Assembly (NCBI GenBank): GCA_017858095.1
Contig: JAFMCB010000003.1
Span: forward strand, 1-64,000
Source of the DNA: Methylophilaceae bacterium
GTDB lineage: Bacteria; Pseudomonadota; Gammaproteobacteria; Burkholderiales; Methylophilaceae
DNA: 64,000 nt
Direction: 5' to 3'
Shown: piece by piece, positions 49,014 to 57,644 of the stretch
Layout: the number at the start of each line of letters is the position of its first letter
Numbering within the stretch: the stretch's first letter is position 1
Made by a program: the position numbers and the translations under genes
Notes under the pieces: model-generated
Told to the model about the DNA's origin: nothing
What the model saw: the letters and a program-made list of their open reading frames with translations, nothing else
The model's database searches: none

Positions 49014-49467
49014 AATTTTTTTTGTAATCTCAAGCATAGTTATTGCTGATCAAATAACTAAATTTTGGATTCACAAGAATTTAGCTTTTATGACTTACTT
49101 AGATATTTTTCCTTTTTTTAAGATTGTGCATTTTCAAAATAAAGGGGCAGCATTCAGTTTTTTGCATGATGCTGCTGGTTGGCAACGCTACTTTTTGATA
49201 ACTGTCTCGATGATAGCAATTGTGGTTATTCCTTTTTTCATAAAAAAAAATAAAAAAGAACCATTGGCACTATGGTCTTTTACTTTTATTTTGGCAGGTG
49301 CGATTGGAAATTTAATTGACCGTATTTATTATGGTTACGTGATTGATTTTTTATATCTACATGTAAATGATTTTTATTGGCCAGCTTTTAATATTGCGGA
49401 TTCTTTTATTACTATTGGAGCATTCTTATTAATTTTTGATATGGTGAAGAAATCACGTGAAAAATAA
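49006..49467 (+). CDS. lspA: Lipoprotein signal peptidase LspA
   Basis: LspA cleaves prolipoprotein signal peptides in the inner membrane. It has four helices in 153 residues. The catalytic aspartates lie in [14 protein letters not shown] (about residues 104-117) and [11 protein letters not shown] (about 127-137). Its 5' end overlaps ileS, and its 3' end overlaps the next gene by 11 bp. Lipoproteins encoded in the window, such as the one beside phoR, would be its substrates. Confidence 0.95.
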   Translation: MHKIFFVISSIVIADQITKFWIHKNLAFMTYLDIFPFFKIVHFQNKGAAFSFLHDAAGWQRYFLITVSMIAIVVIPFFIKKNKKEPLALWSFTFILAGAIGNLIDRIYYGYVIDFLYLHVNDFYWPAFNIADSFITIGAFLLIFDMVKKSREK

Positions 49468-50092
49468 AACGGTTGAAGAAAAAATTCGACAAGCCAAAAA
49501 AGAGCACAGTAAGTCGAAGCAAGAGAATACAAAAAGACTGCCACCTGGCCAAACTTTGACGGACAAATTTCCTGTTTTAGATCTTGGTATTACCCCTGAA
49601 ATTTCTTTTGATAATTGGTACCTGACTATTTATGGATTAGTTAATCGTGAATTAAAATTATCAATTGAGGATCTAAAAAAATGCAAACAAGTGATTCATA
49701 TTTCAGATTTTCATTGTGTAACACATTGGAGTAAATTTGATGTGGCATGGGGAGGTGTTTCATTAAAAGACCTTCTCGACTATGCAGATCTTAAACCTGA
49801 AGGTCAATTTGCAACCCTTTATAGCTATGATGATTACACCACTAACTTGCCTGTGACGGCATTACAAGACAATGACGTAATACTTGCCTATGAACTTGAA
49901 GGAGAATTATTGAAAAAAGAGCATGGGGGTCCTGTTAGAGTTGTTGTACCGAAGCGGTATGCATGGAAGAGTGCAAAGTGGATTAAGGCAATTGAAATCC
50001 ATGCAGAGGATAGACCGGGCTTTTGGGAGGTAAGAGGTTATCATAATGACGCAGATCCATGGCAAGAAGAAAGGTATTCTGGGGAAGATTAG
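49457..50092 (+). CDS. Molybdopterin-dependent sulfite-oxidase-like oxidoreductase
   Basis: A 211-residue protein starting at GTG 49457 inside the lspA end. It contains the sulfite oxidase fold: WYLTIYGLVNRELKLSIEDL, DFHCVTHWSKFDVAWGGV with the Mo-coordinating Cys (about residue 92), and HGGPVRVVVPKRYAWKSAKW. No Tat or Sec signal and no C-terminal dimerisation domain are present, so it looks cytosolic, like the small YuiH/SuoX-like proteins. The substrate is unknown. It needs molybdopterin, whose synthesis genes are not in the window. Confidence 0.82.
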   Translation: MKNKTVEEKIRQAKKEHSKSKQENTKRLPPGQTLTDKFPVLDLGITPEISFDNWYLTIYGLVNRELKLSIEDLKKCKQVIHISDFHCVTHWSKFDVAWGGVSLKDLLDYADLKPEGQFATLYSYDDYTTNLPVTALQDNDVILAYELEGELLKKEHGGPVRVVVPKRYAWKSAKWIKAIEIHAEDRPGFWEVRGYHNDADPWQEERYSGED

Positions 50093-50512
50093 ATGAATCA
50101 AATCTATGATGTGATTTCACAAAATACCTCTGGGCGTGGTCTTTATGATATTACCCCGCAGCTTAAAAAGTGGCTAAATGACCAGGTACTGACAAATGGA
50201 CTGTTAACTCTTAACATACAACATACATCAGCTAGCCTATTAATTAACGAAAATTATGATTCGGATGTCTTAATCGATTTAGAAAATTTTTTTGCTAGAT
50301 TGGTAAAAGATGGGGACGAAAATTTTATACATACAACGGAGGGTGATGATGATATGCCTGCCCATATTCGTACCGCATTAACGCAAACAAATTTATCTAT
50401 ACCTATTAAAAATAAGGTAATGATGTTGGGTACCTGGCAAGGTATATTTATATACGAACATCGCTACCATGACTTTAATAGAAAAGTTACTGTACATTTT
50501 ATCGGTGAGTGA
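50093..50512 (+). CDS. YjbQ/UPF0047 family protein
   Basis: A 139-residue protein of the YjbQ family, some of whose members have weak thiamine-phosphate synthase activity. The signature NIQHTSASLLINEN and the later GDENFIHTTEGDDDMPAH and LGTWQGIFIYEHR are conserved, including likely metal-binding histidines. The ATG directly abuts the preceding TAG (TAGATG), so the pair is cotranslated. The physiological role is unclear. It converges with envC with no gap. Confidence 0.88.
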   Translation: MNQIYDVISQNTSGRGLYDITPQLKKWLNDQVLTNGLLTLNIQHTSASLLINENYDSDVLIDLENFFARLVKDGDENFIHTTEGDDDMPAHIRTALTQTNLSIPIKNKVMMLGTWQGIFIYEHRYHDFNRKVTVHFIGE

Positions 50513-51730
50513 CTACTTAAGTGTTGTCCAGCTAAGAGGATTAAATGGCTTACTGTTTTTTCGTAATTCATAATAAAGACCGTTACTCTCGTTTCCACCG
50601 CTGTTTCCTACAATCGCAACAGCTTGCCCACCCTTGACAATTACTCCCTGCTGAATTAATAGCGACTCATTATTACCATATAAACTCATATAACCTTCAC
50701 CATGATCAAGGATAATAATATTTCCAAAGCCTCTTAACCAATCTGAGAAAACTACTTTGCCTTTTGCTATCGCATAAACTTCATCACCCTCATTTGCTTT
50801 GATGAATAAACCTTTCCAAGTCACCCCAGTGTCAGGTCTTTTTTTTCCATACTTATGAATAATTTTTCCTTTTACTGGAAGCTTTAATTTCTTTTTTAAT
50901 TTTTTGAAATTTACATCATCCAACGAGGAATCTGGAAGTGTCTCATTGTCTGCAACAATACTTTGTTTTTGTGATCTTTTTTTTGCTTCTACTTTTGATT
51001 TTTTGATTAACGTCTCAATGATACGCGTCAATTTTTTTTCATCATCGATAAGCTTTTGTTTTGTTTTTTTTTGGTTGTTAATAGCTGAAGCTATTTTATT
51101 TAAAACCTTAGCTTTTTCTTTTTTTTGTTTTTCAAGTGACTTCGTTGCACTTTCTTTTTTCTTTTTGAGGGAATTAATTTTTTTTAGGGTTTTACTTGTT
51201 TCATCTTTATTTTTATCTATTGCTTCATACTGATTTTTAATAAAGCGAATATTATCATTTTGTTCTTTTGCTACATAAGATAAATAATTCATATCCCTTG
51301 ATATTTTGTTGGGACTTGAACCCTCAATTAGCATTTGAAGATAGCTTGGCTTACCCTGAGTGTAGATATGATAGTAATGACTTAATAGTTGCTCTTTTTT
51401 CTCTTCAATCTGATCATTAAGTTTTACCAAATCTGCATTAAGCTGCGTTAATTTTTTTTTGTTTGCCCTCTCTTTTTTTCTAATTTGATACAACTCTTTT
51501 TTTGATTTACTTATTTTTTTTTCTTCATTTTTTAGCTCAGTGGTTAAGCCTTTTTTAGTTTCTGTATTTTTTTTGATTTCAGCATCAAGTTGATCTATTT
51601 TTTTTTGTAGTTCTTCAAGATTAGTTTGTGAATCTTCGATTGCTGTCCCAGCTATAGTAATCTGATGAAAGAGTATTAGAAGAAAAAATAAAAAAAGAGG
51701 TTTAATATTTTTATTAATTACATTAATCAT
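50513..51730 (-). CDS. envC: EnvC-like murein hydrolase activator with degenerate LytM domain
   Basis: A 405-residue exported protein with a signal peptide (about residues 8-27), a long lysine/glutamate-rich coiled coil (about 30-265) and a C-terminal LytM (M23) domain (about 290-400). The zinc ligands of active M23 peptidases are lost: the first motif reads TGVTWKGLFIKA and the last LYYELRKN in place of HxH. Such degenerate LytM factors do not cut but activate amidases at division. It overlaps gpmI by 8 bp, a conserved pair. Confidence 0.88.
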   Translation of the reverse strand: MINVINKNIKPLFLFFLLILFHQITIAGTAIEDSQTNLEELQKKIDQLDAEIKKNTETKKGLTTELKNEEKKISKSKKELYQIRKKERANKKKLTQLNADLVKLNDQIEEKKEQLLSHYYHIYTQGKPSYLQMLIEGSSPNKISRDMNYLSYVAKEQNDNIRFIKNQYEAIDKNKDETSKTLKKINSLKKKKESATKSLEKQKKEKAKVLNKIASAINNQKKTKQKLIDDEKKLTRIIETLIKKSKVEAKKRSQKQSIVADNETLPDSSLDDVNFKKLKKKLKLPVKGKIIHKYGKKRPDTGVTWKGLFIKANEGDEVYAIAKGKVVFSDWLRGFGNIIILDHGEGYMSLYGNNESLLIQQGVIVKGGQAVAIVGNSGGNESNGLYYELRKNSKPFNPLSWTTLK

Positions 51731-53267
51731 TCAGCTTGATCAAATTCCTTCCGGTCATTTCACTAGGAATGGGTTCATGCATTATTGTAAGGATTGAAGG
51801 CGCAATGTCTGCAAGGGTCCCCCCTGAGGAAATAGAAATTTTATGTTTATGATGCATAATTAAAAAGGGAACTAGGTTTGTTGTATGCTGGGTATGAGGT
51901 TGATTATTGGTTTCGTCCATCATTAATTCAGCATTGCCGTGATCTGCAGTAATTAATAAAAATCCGTTTGCATCATTGACCGCTTTAGCCACATTCCCTA
52001 AACAGTCATCTAAAGCTTCAATTGCTTTAATTGCTGCACCCATATTGCCAGTATGGCCAACCATGTCACCATTGGCATAGTTACAAATAGTCAGATCATA
52101 TTTCTTTGACTCAATTGCTTGAATTAATTGTTTTGTTAATTCAAATGCGCTCATTTCGGGTTTTAAATCATAAGTTTTTACATCGGGAGAAGGAATTAAT
52201 ATTCTGTCTTCACCAACAAATTTTTTCTCCTCCCCTCCGTTAAAAAAAAAGGTGACATGGGGATATTTTTCTGTTTCAGCGATTCGTAATTGTGTTTTAC
52301 CAGCTCTTGAGATAATTTCACCTAAGCTATTCTTGATTGCAATTGGCTTAAAAATTGGCGTAGCTTTTTTTTGAGTCTCATCATAATTTGTTAATGTGTA
52401 ATATTTAATATGATTTACTTTTTTTGCTCTTGGGAAGAAATTAAAATTATCATCAAGGATTGCATTTGTAAGTTGTCTTGCCCGATCAGATCTGAAATTA
52501 AGAAAAATAACAGCATCATCATCATGAAGAGCCATATCCTCATTGGATTCGATTAGGGTAGGGGAAACAAACTCATCATTTTCGTCTCTTGCATAGGCAG
52601 CACTTAGTGCTTCTTTAGCCGTTTTAGCAGTAAAGTTTGCCTTTCTTTCTATGATCATTTTGTAGGCAAGTTCCGTTCTGTCCCAACGCTTATCTCTATC
52701 CATTGCATAAAAACGACCACATAGTGATGCGATTTTTCCACAATTCAGTTCTGTTGTTATTTTTTCAATATGTGTGATAAAGCTCAATGCACTGCGTGGT
52801 GGAGTATCACGCCCATCTAAGAAAGGATGAATGTAAACTTTTTTTAAATTTACTTTCTTAGCTAATTTCAGCAGAGCAGTAAAATGGTTAATATGGCTAT
52901 GCACTCCACCGTCTGATAAAAGACCAAAAATATGCAGGCTTTTACCTTCGTTTGCTAAATGACTCATCTCTTCATTTAACTTATTATTTGCAAAAAACTG
53001 ACCATCGTTAATACTCTGATTAATCCTTTCTAAATCTTGATATATAACCCTTCCGGCGCCAATACTTAGGTGCCCGACTTCAGAATTCCCCATTTGACCT
53101 TTTGGTAGACCTACAAAGTTTTCGGATGCGTTTAGTAGCGAATGAGGAAAATTCTTTTTAAGGCTATCCCAGTTCGGCGTGTTAGCTTGAGCGATAGCGT
53201 TATATTTTTTATTTTCACTATGGCCAAATCCATCAAGAATTAGTAAAACAACAGGATTTTTATTCAT
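51723..53267 (-). CDS. gpmI: 2,3-bisphosphoglycerate-independent phosphoglycerate mutase
   Basis: This manganese enzyme interconverts 3- and 2-phosphoglycerate. The start VVLLILDGFGHSENKKYNAI, the phosphoserine site GNSEVGHLSIGAGRV (Ser near residue 62), HPFLDGRDTPP, and the metal site NYANGDMVGHTGN and TADHGNAE are all present. At 514 residues it is full-length. It precedes envC in a two-gene unit and is divergent from the rhodanese gene. Confidence 0.97.
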   Translation of the reverse strand: MNKNPVVLLILDGFGHSENKKYNAIAQANTPNWDSLKKNFPHSLLNASENFVGLPKGQMGNSEVGHLSIGAGRVIYQDLERINQSINDGQFFANNKLNEEMSHLANEGKSLHIFGLLSDGGVHSHINHFTALLKLAKKVNLKKVYIHPFLDGRDTPPRSALSFITHIEKITTELNCGKIASLCGRFYAMDRDKRWDRTELAYKMIIERKANFTAKTAKEALSAAYARDENDEFVSPTLIESNEDMALHDDDAVIFLNFRSDRARQLTNAILDDNFNFFPRAKKVNHIKYYTLTNYDETQKKATPIFKPIAIKNSLGEIISRAGKTQLRIAETEKYPHVTFFFNGGEEKKFVGEDRILIPSPDVKTYDLKPEMSAFELTKQLIQAIESKKYDLTICNYANGDMVGHTGNMGAAIKAIEALDDCLGNVAKAVNDANGFLLITADHGNAELMMDETNNQPHTQHTTNLVPFLIMHHKHKISISSGGTLADIAPSILTIMHEPIPSEMTGRNLIKLND

Positions 53268-53359
53268 ATGGTAAAGATTTTTTTAAATTAGCTTTAGCTT
53301 CAATTATAATGCCTCTTTCCGATTTAGCTATGTTTAATCAATATGTATGGAGATAAATT

Positions 53360-53773
53360 TTGGATTTTTTGTTTGAGAATATTTTTTTAGTAGGACTTAT
53401 CATTATTTCAGGTGTTTTGTTATTTTTTCCAAAAGTTTTATCCAGGGACAATAAGGTATTAGGCTCGAAAGAAGTAACCTTACTTATTAACAGAGAACCT
53501 GCAATGCTAGTTGATGTTCGATCCGAGGCAGATTTCAGGGCAGGGCATATTACTAACGCCATTAATATTCCATTGGACCAAATAGAAGTCCAGATAAATA
53601 AAATCACGAGTAATTCCAAGAAAAATATCATCGTCTACTGTCAAAAAGGAGTGAGGTCGGCACAGGCATTTCGTTTGCTCAATAAATTAGGCTTACCAAA
53701 GCTTTACACCATTGAGGGAGGCCTAGATGCTTGGTTAAAAAATAACCTACCAATTATCGAGGAAAATAAATAA
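53360..53773 (+). CDS. Membrane-anchored rhodanese-like sulfurtransferase
   Basis: A 137-residue protein with an N-terminal helix (about residues 6-24) and a rhodanese domain with active-site loop YCQKGVRSAQ (about 93-102) and VDVRSEADFRAGHI. It resembles YibN. The start is TTG at 53360, with GGAG 7 nt upstream; no ATG precedes the helix. It abuts grxC, and the rhodanese-grxC-secB-gpsA order is common in proteobacteria. It may deliver sulfur or act in thiol redox. Confidence 0.88.
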   Translation: MDFLFENIFLVGLIIISGVLLFFPKVLSRDNKVLGSKEVTLLINREPAMLVDVRSEADFRAGHITNAINIPLDQIEVQINKITSNSKKNIIVYCQKGVRSAQAFRLLNKLGLPKLYTIEGGLDAWLKNNLPIIEENK

Positions 53774-54028
53774 ATGAATATTTCGATGTATACAAGTGAA
53801 TATTGCCCATACTGTCGCAATGCAGAGCAGCTTCTAAAAAATAAAGGGTTTGATATCTCAGAGAAATATTTTGTGGATCAGGATCCAGATCTTTTAAAAA
53901 AGATGATGGAGTTAACGGGAAAAAGAACGGTGCCACAAATTTTCATCAATGAAACCTATGTCGGAGGATTTGATGAACTGCGAAAAGCTGATTTATCTGG
54001 TGAATTAGATAATCTCTTGAATTTATGA
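53774..54028 (+). CDS. grxC: Glutaredoxin 3
   Basis: A small dithiol glutaredoxin of 84 residues with active site YCPYC (about residues 11-15), the cis-Pro loop RTVPQIFIN and VGGFDEL for glutathione binding. It reduces protein and glutathione disulfides in the cytosol. It starts right at the rhodanese stop and is followed by secB after 77 bp. Confidence 0.96.
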   Translation: MNISMYTSEYCPYCRNAEQLLKNKGFDISEKYFVDQDPDLLKKMMELTGKRTVPQIFINETYVGGFDELRKADLSGELDNLLNL

Positions 54029-54105
54029 TTTTTAAGGATTAAAGGTTCATACTTATCTTAGAAAAAGATAGAATAACGTTTTTATAAATTTAAATTGGAA
54101 AATTA

Positions 54106-54621
54106 ATGGCTGAAGATAAAAAAAAGAAAGCAACAAAAAAAACCGTTGCAAAAAAAGCTACTGATAATGAGCAAGCACAGCAACAAGGCCCTGGTTTTGG
54201 CATAGAGAAATTATACTTAAAAGATGTTTCGGTTGAGGTGCCTAATTCACCTGAAATTTTTACGAGCCGTGAAACTCCGAAGATAAGTGTTGAATTGAAC
54301 AACAATGCGAAGCCTTTACCCGAGGGGTTTTTTGAGGTGGCATTGCAAATTACCGTAACATCTAAAATTGCCGATAAAACAGCTTTTTTGATTGATGTGA
54401 CGCAAGCAGGTATTTTTGCAGTTAAAAATTTACCTGAAGAAAGCTTAGAACCTATCTTGGCAATTACTTGCCCAAATATTTTATTTCCATATGCTCGGGA
54501 AGCAATCTCTGATTTAATTACTAAAGCTGGTTTTACTACCGTTTTATTAAATCCAATTAACTTTGAAACGCTTTACATGCAACAAAAGCAACAGCAAGCT
54601 GCTGCTTCAAAGAATGCATAA
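54106..54621 (+). CDS. secB: Protein-export chaperone SecB
   Basis: SecB keeps precursors unfolded and hands them to SecA. The core is clear (FGIEKLYLKDVSVEVPNSPE, LDIxx-like NIL FPYAREAISDLI region, then a Q-rich end). The length of 171 residues includes an N-terminal lysine-rich extension of about 25 residues (AEDKKKKATKKTVAKKATD) not found in E. coli SecB. A small hairpin sits in the leader. The 3' end overlaps the SH3 gene by 8 bp. Confidence 0.94.
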   Translation: MAEDKKKKATKKTVAKKATDNEQAQQQGPGFGIEKLYLKDVSVEVPNSPEIFTSRETPKISVELNNNAKPLPEGFFEVALQITVTSKIADKTAFLIDVTQAGIFAVKNLPEESLEPILAITCPNILFPYAREAISDLITKAGFTTVLLNPINFETLYMQQKQQQAAASKNA

Positions 54622-55072
54622 AAAAAAGTTATCTCTTTTATGGCTGTTAATTAGCCTTTCTTTTTTCATTCAGCCGGTTTACTCGGCTGATTTTGTATCA
54701 ATTAAGATAAATAAAGCGATTTTATATGAAGGGCCATCCGACGCAACGGATAAGGAGTTTATTATCACAGAGGGTTACCCTTTAATGGTAATGGTTCGCC
54801 TGAAAGATTGGTTAAAGGTAAAAGACCACGAGGGTAAAATTAGTTGGATTAATGCGAATGATACTGATAAACAACGCACAGTTATGACCTTAAAAAAAAA
54901 TGTGAATCTCTTTTATAAGCCAACAACAAATAGCGTGCACCTAGCCACTATTGACGAATTTGTGACATTGAAACTCCTTTCGACTTACGATACCAATGGT
55001 TGGGTTGAGGTAAAGACAATCACTGGATATATTGAAGGTTATATTCGCAAAGAAGATGTTTGGGGATTTTAA
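54614..55072 (+). CDS. Secreted bacterial SH3-domain protein
   Basis: A 152-residue protein with signal peptide (LSLLWLLISLSFFIQPVYSA) and a bacterial SH3-type region: ILYEGPSDATDKEFIITEGYP, then VRLKDWLKVKDHEGKISWI and a second repeat ending GWVEVKTITGYIEGYI. Such proteins bind peptidoglycan or act in the periplasm; the precise role is unknown. The ATG at 54614 inside the secB end is chosen because it places the signal peptide at the N-terminus. It sits between secB and gpsA, as in other betaproteobacteria. Confidence 0.8.
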   Translation: MHKKKLSLLWLLISLSFFIQPVYSADFVSIKINKAILYEGPSDATDKEFIITEGYPLMVMVRLKDWLKVKDHEGKISWINANDTDKQRTVMTLKKNVNLFYKPTTNSVHLATIDEFVTLKLLSTYDTNGWVEVKTITGYIEGYIRKEDVWGF

Positions 55073-55075
55073 ATT

Positions 55076-56065
55076 TTGAAGTTAACGGTACTAGGTGCTG
55101 GTGCATGGGGGACGGCTTTAGCAATACATTTGGCTCATCAGCATAAAGTTACGCTTTGGGCGAGAGATGCTGGCCATGTTTCAGGTATGAAAAAAGCCCG
55201 ATCTAATCCTTTGTATCTTGGTGACTTTCTTTTTCCAAATCGACTTTCAATTGAAGATAACCTTCAAGCGGCACTTTCAAATACAGATTTAATTCTATCT
55301 GTTGTGCCAACCTCAGGTTTTAGAGAGATTTTACAACATGTTAGTAAATTTTCCTCTGCACCAATTATTTGGGCGAATAAAGGTTTAGAAAATGTCACAT
55401 CAAAACTTCCGCATGAAATTTCTCAAGATGTCCTAGGTAAAACGAAGGCATCTAAGAATGTGGGGGTATTATCTGGACCCAGTTTTGCTGCAGAACTTGT
55501 GAGGGAGCTTCCCACCGCTGTAACCTGTGCCTCAGAGAATATTGAATTAGCAAAATTTGTTGCAGAAACTTTTCACCATGGAAATATGCGGGTCTATATG
55601 AGTACGGATGTAGTTGGGGTATCTGTAGGAGGTGCATTAAAAAATGTAATTGCCATTGCTTCGGGGATATCCGACGGTATGGGCTTTGGTAATAATGCTC
55701 GAGCAGCATTGATTACAAGGGGTTTAGCTGAAATATCTCGTTTTGGCATGGCGTTGGGCGCCTCTGGTGACACCTTCAGTGGACTTGCTGGCGCAGGAGA
55801 CCTAGTGCTGACTTGTACGGGGGAATATTCACGTAACCGTGAAGTGGGAATAAGGCTTGCTAAAGGAAAAAAATTAGAGGAAGTTTTGGCTGGACTGGGC
55901 CATGTAGCTGAGGGGGTAAATACAGCAATTGAAGTTAACAAGCGAAGCAAAGTATTATCTGTTGATATGCCAATCACCAGTGAAGTATGCCATGTGTTAC
56001 ATGATGCTAAATCTCCCAAAGAGGCGGTGCTAGATTTACTAGGAAGATCTTTAAAGAAGGAGTAG
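55076..56065 (+). CDS. gpsA: NAD(P)-dependent glycerol-3-phosphate dehydrogenase
   Basis: GpsA makes sn-glycerol 3-phosphate for phospholipids. The Rossmann motif is VLGAGAWGTALAIHLA (about residues 4-19); the catalytic Lys lies in GGALKNVIAIASGI (about 187) and SRNREVG near the end of the binding site. At 329 residues it is typical. The start is TTG at 55076, just 3 nt after the SH3 gene stop; the Rossmann strand begins right there, so no other start fits. Confidence 0.95.
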   Translation: MKLTVLGAGAWGTALAIHLAHQHKVTLWARDAGHVSGMKKARSNPLYLGDFLFPNRLSIEDNLQAALSNTDLILSVVPTSGFREILQHVSKFSSAPIIWANKGLENVTSKLPHEISQDVLGKTKASKNVGVLSGPSFAAELVRELPTAVTCASENIELAKFVAETFHHGNMRVYMSTDVVGVSVGGALKNVIAIASGISDGMGFGNNARAALITRGLAEISRFGMALGASGDTFSGLAGAGDLVLTCTGEYSRNREVGIRLAKGKKLEEVLAGLGHVAEGVNTAIEVNKRSKVLSVDMPITSEVCHVLHDAKSPKEAVLDLLGRSLKKE

Positions 56066-56079
56066 CAACTCTTATTTTC
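56058..56079. terminator. Weak hairpin between convergent gpsA and trmL
   Basis: AGGAGT and ACTCTT pair (with one G-T) around the loop AGCA, followed by TTATTTT on the plus strand. It overlaps the gpsA stop and lies at the trmL stop. It could serve as a modest terminator for gpsA; the stem is short, so the call is tentative. Confidence 0.3.
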
Positions 56080-56536
56080 CACTCACAAAATCAAGTTGGC
56101 GCCATGCTTCATAGAGCACAATTGCAACGCTATTTGAAAGGTTTAAAGAGCGACTATTTTCAATCATTGGAACGCGAATTTGCGCATAAGTCTGATCATG
56201 TTGCCTTATCCAAGCAGGTAAACCTCGAGTTTCTGGCCCAAATAAAAAATAGTCATCATCATTATAGTGAATATCATGGTAAAGCGCCTTTGCTTTTGTT
56301 GTAACAGCAAAGATTCTCTTCTTGGATTCTTCTGTCAAAAATGCCTCATAATTATCGTAGATATTGATTTTGGCTAGATCGTGATAATCTAATCCTGAAC
56401 GACGAACTTGTTTCTCATTTAGCTCGAAACCGAGCGGTCTAATTAAGTGCAATTTTGCGCCAGAGTTAGCACACAGCCGAATGATGTTGCCAGTATTCGG
56501 GGGAATTTCAGGTTCATACAAGACAATATTAAACAT
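56072..56536 (-). CDS. trmL: tRNA (cytidine/uridine-34-2'-O)-methyltransferase TrmL
   Basis: This SPOUT methyltransferase modifies the wobble ribose of tRNA-Leu (CAA and UAA). Motifs are YEPEIPPNTGNIIRLCANSG (residues 7-26), FGPETRGLP (about 100) and VPMIENSRSLNLSNSVAIV near the knot. At 154 residues it is the usual size. One of its expected substrates, tRNA-Leu(CAA), is encoded at 9.2 kb in this window. It converges with gpsA. Confidence 0.94.
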   Translation of the reverse strand: MFNIVLYEPEIPPNTGNIIRLCANSGAKLHLIRPLGFELNEKQVRRSGLDYHDLAKINIYDNYEAFLTEESKKRIFAVTTKAKALYHDIHYNDDDYFLFGPETRGLPAWIRQHDQTYAQIRVPMIENSRSLNLSNSVAIVLYEAWRQLDFVSGK

Positions 56537-56556
56537 TTGATTAAAATTTATACAAT

Positions 56557-56587
56557 TGTTAATTAAATAATGTAAAATTACTTAACA
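56557..56587. promoter_or_regulatory. Imperfect BirA-like dyad upstream of bioB
   Basis: TGTTAA (56557-56562) and TTAACA (56582-56587) are exact inverted half-sites 19 bp apart, about 40 bp before bioB. Proteobacterial BirA boxes are similar half-sites with a spacing about one or two bp shorter, so this is a candidate biotin operator only. The surrounding DNA is very AT-rich and a chance match is possible. Confidence 0.3.
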
Positions 56588-56627
56588 TTTATTAATTTTA
56601 ATGTAAATCAATAGGTTAGGGTAAAAA

Positions 56628-57638
56628 ATGAATAAAGCAAACAATCAATTTATACAAAAAAAGGTTGAATTCATCAATAAAACATCTAATTCCCAGTCTA
56701 CACTAAACGAGAAGTGGGCAAAAGAATCGATTACAGAACTTTTTGATTTACCTTTTAATGATTTAATTTTTAAAGCCCATGCTGTGCATATTGAAAATTT
56801 TGAACCTAATACAGTTCAGTTAAGTACGTTATTGTCGATCAAAACTGGAGGGTGTTCTGAGGATTGTGGCTACTGCCCTCAATCAGCCCGTTTTTCCACT
56901 AGTGTTGATAATGAACCCTTAATGCAGCTGGAAGAGGTTATCTCTGCAGCTCAAGCAGCAAAAGCTGCAGGCGCAACCCGTTTTTGTATGGGAGCAGCTT
57001 GGCGCAGCCCTAAAGAAAAAGATTTAAAACATGTGACAGAGATGATTTCTGCAGTTAAATCACTTGGCCTAGAGTCCTGCGCTACGTTGGGTATGTTAAA
57101 AGAAGGCCAAGCCGAGCAATTAAAAGCTGCTGGATTGGACTACTATAATCATAACCTTGATACGGCACCTGAAATCTATGGTGACATAATTTCAACAAGA
57201 ACTTATCAAGACCGACTGGATACACTTGCGCGGGTAAGAGATGCGGAGATTCATGTTTGTTGCGGAGGAATAGTCGGCCTAGGAGAAACGAGAGAGGGTC
57301 GTGTGGGATTAATTCATCAGCTTGCAAATATGGATAAACCTCCGGAAAGTGTTCCTATAAATTTACTTACTCAGGTGGAAGGCACGCCGTTAATGGGTAC
57401 AGAAGGTCTAGATCACTTTGAATTTGTTAGGACTATTGCTGTTGCTAGAATTACCATGCCCAATAGTTACGTACGTTTATCAGCAGGCCGTGAAATGATG
57501 GATGACGGGATACAAGCGCTGGCTTTTTTTTCAGGTGCAAATTCTATTTTTTATGGCGAGGAGCTATTAACTACTGAAAACCCAAGCACGATAAAAGATC
57601 AAGAGTTATTCAGACGATTAGACTTAAAGACAAATTAA
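56628..57638 (+). CDS. bioB: Biotin synthase BioB
   Basis: BioB is a radical-SAM enzyme that inserts sulfur into dethiobiotin. The radical cluster motif is [16 protein letters not shown] (about residues 73-88, CxxxCxxC). Other cysteines for the 2Fe-2S cluster lie in [17 protein letters not shown] and HVCCGGIVG, and Arg in RLSAGREMM is conserved. At 336 residues it is normal. It leads the bioB-F-H-C-D operon, with 6 bp to bioF. Confidence 0.97.
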   Translation: MNKANNQFIQKKVEFINKTSNSQSTLNEKWAKESITELFDLPFNDLIFKAHAVHIENFEPNTVQLSTLLSIKTGGCSEDCGYCPQSARFSTSVDNEPLMQLEEVISAAQAAKAAGATRFCMGAAWRSPKEKDLKHVTEMISAVKSLGLESCATLGMLKEGQAEQLKAAGLDYYNHNLDTAPEIYGDIISTRTYQDRLDTLARVRDAEIHVCCGGIVGLGETREGRVGLIHQLANMDKPPESVPINLLTQVEGTPLMGTEGLDHFEFVRTIAVARITMPNSYVRLSAGREMMDDGIQALAFFSGANSIFYGEELLTTENPSTIKDQELFRRLDLKTN

Positions 57639-57644
57639 GAGCAT

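Noticed and set aside
51000-51233. Plus-strand frame opposite envC
   Set aside because: It is the Phe/Ser-rich complement of the lysine-rich coiled coil of envC.
54054-54070. Hairpin TATCTT-AGAAA-AAGATA between grxC and secB
   Set aside because: Only six AT-rich pairs and no adjoining T-run; not convincing as terminator or regulator.
55594-56082. 162-codon minus-strand frame opposite gpsA
   Set aside because: The plus-strand gpsA is unambiguous; the antisense product is a Ser/Pro/Thr-rich shadow without recognisable features.
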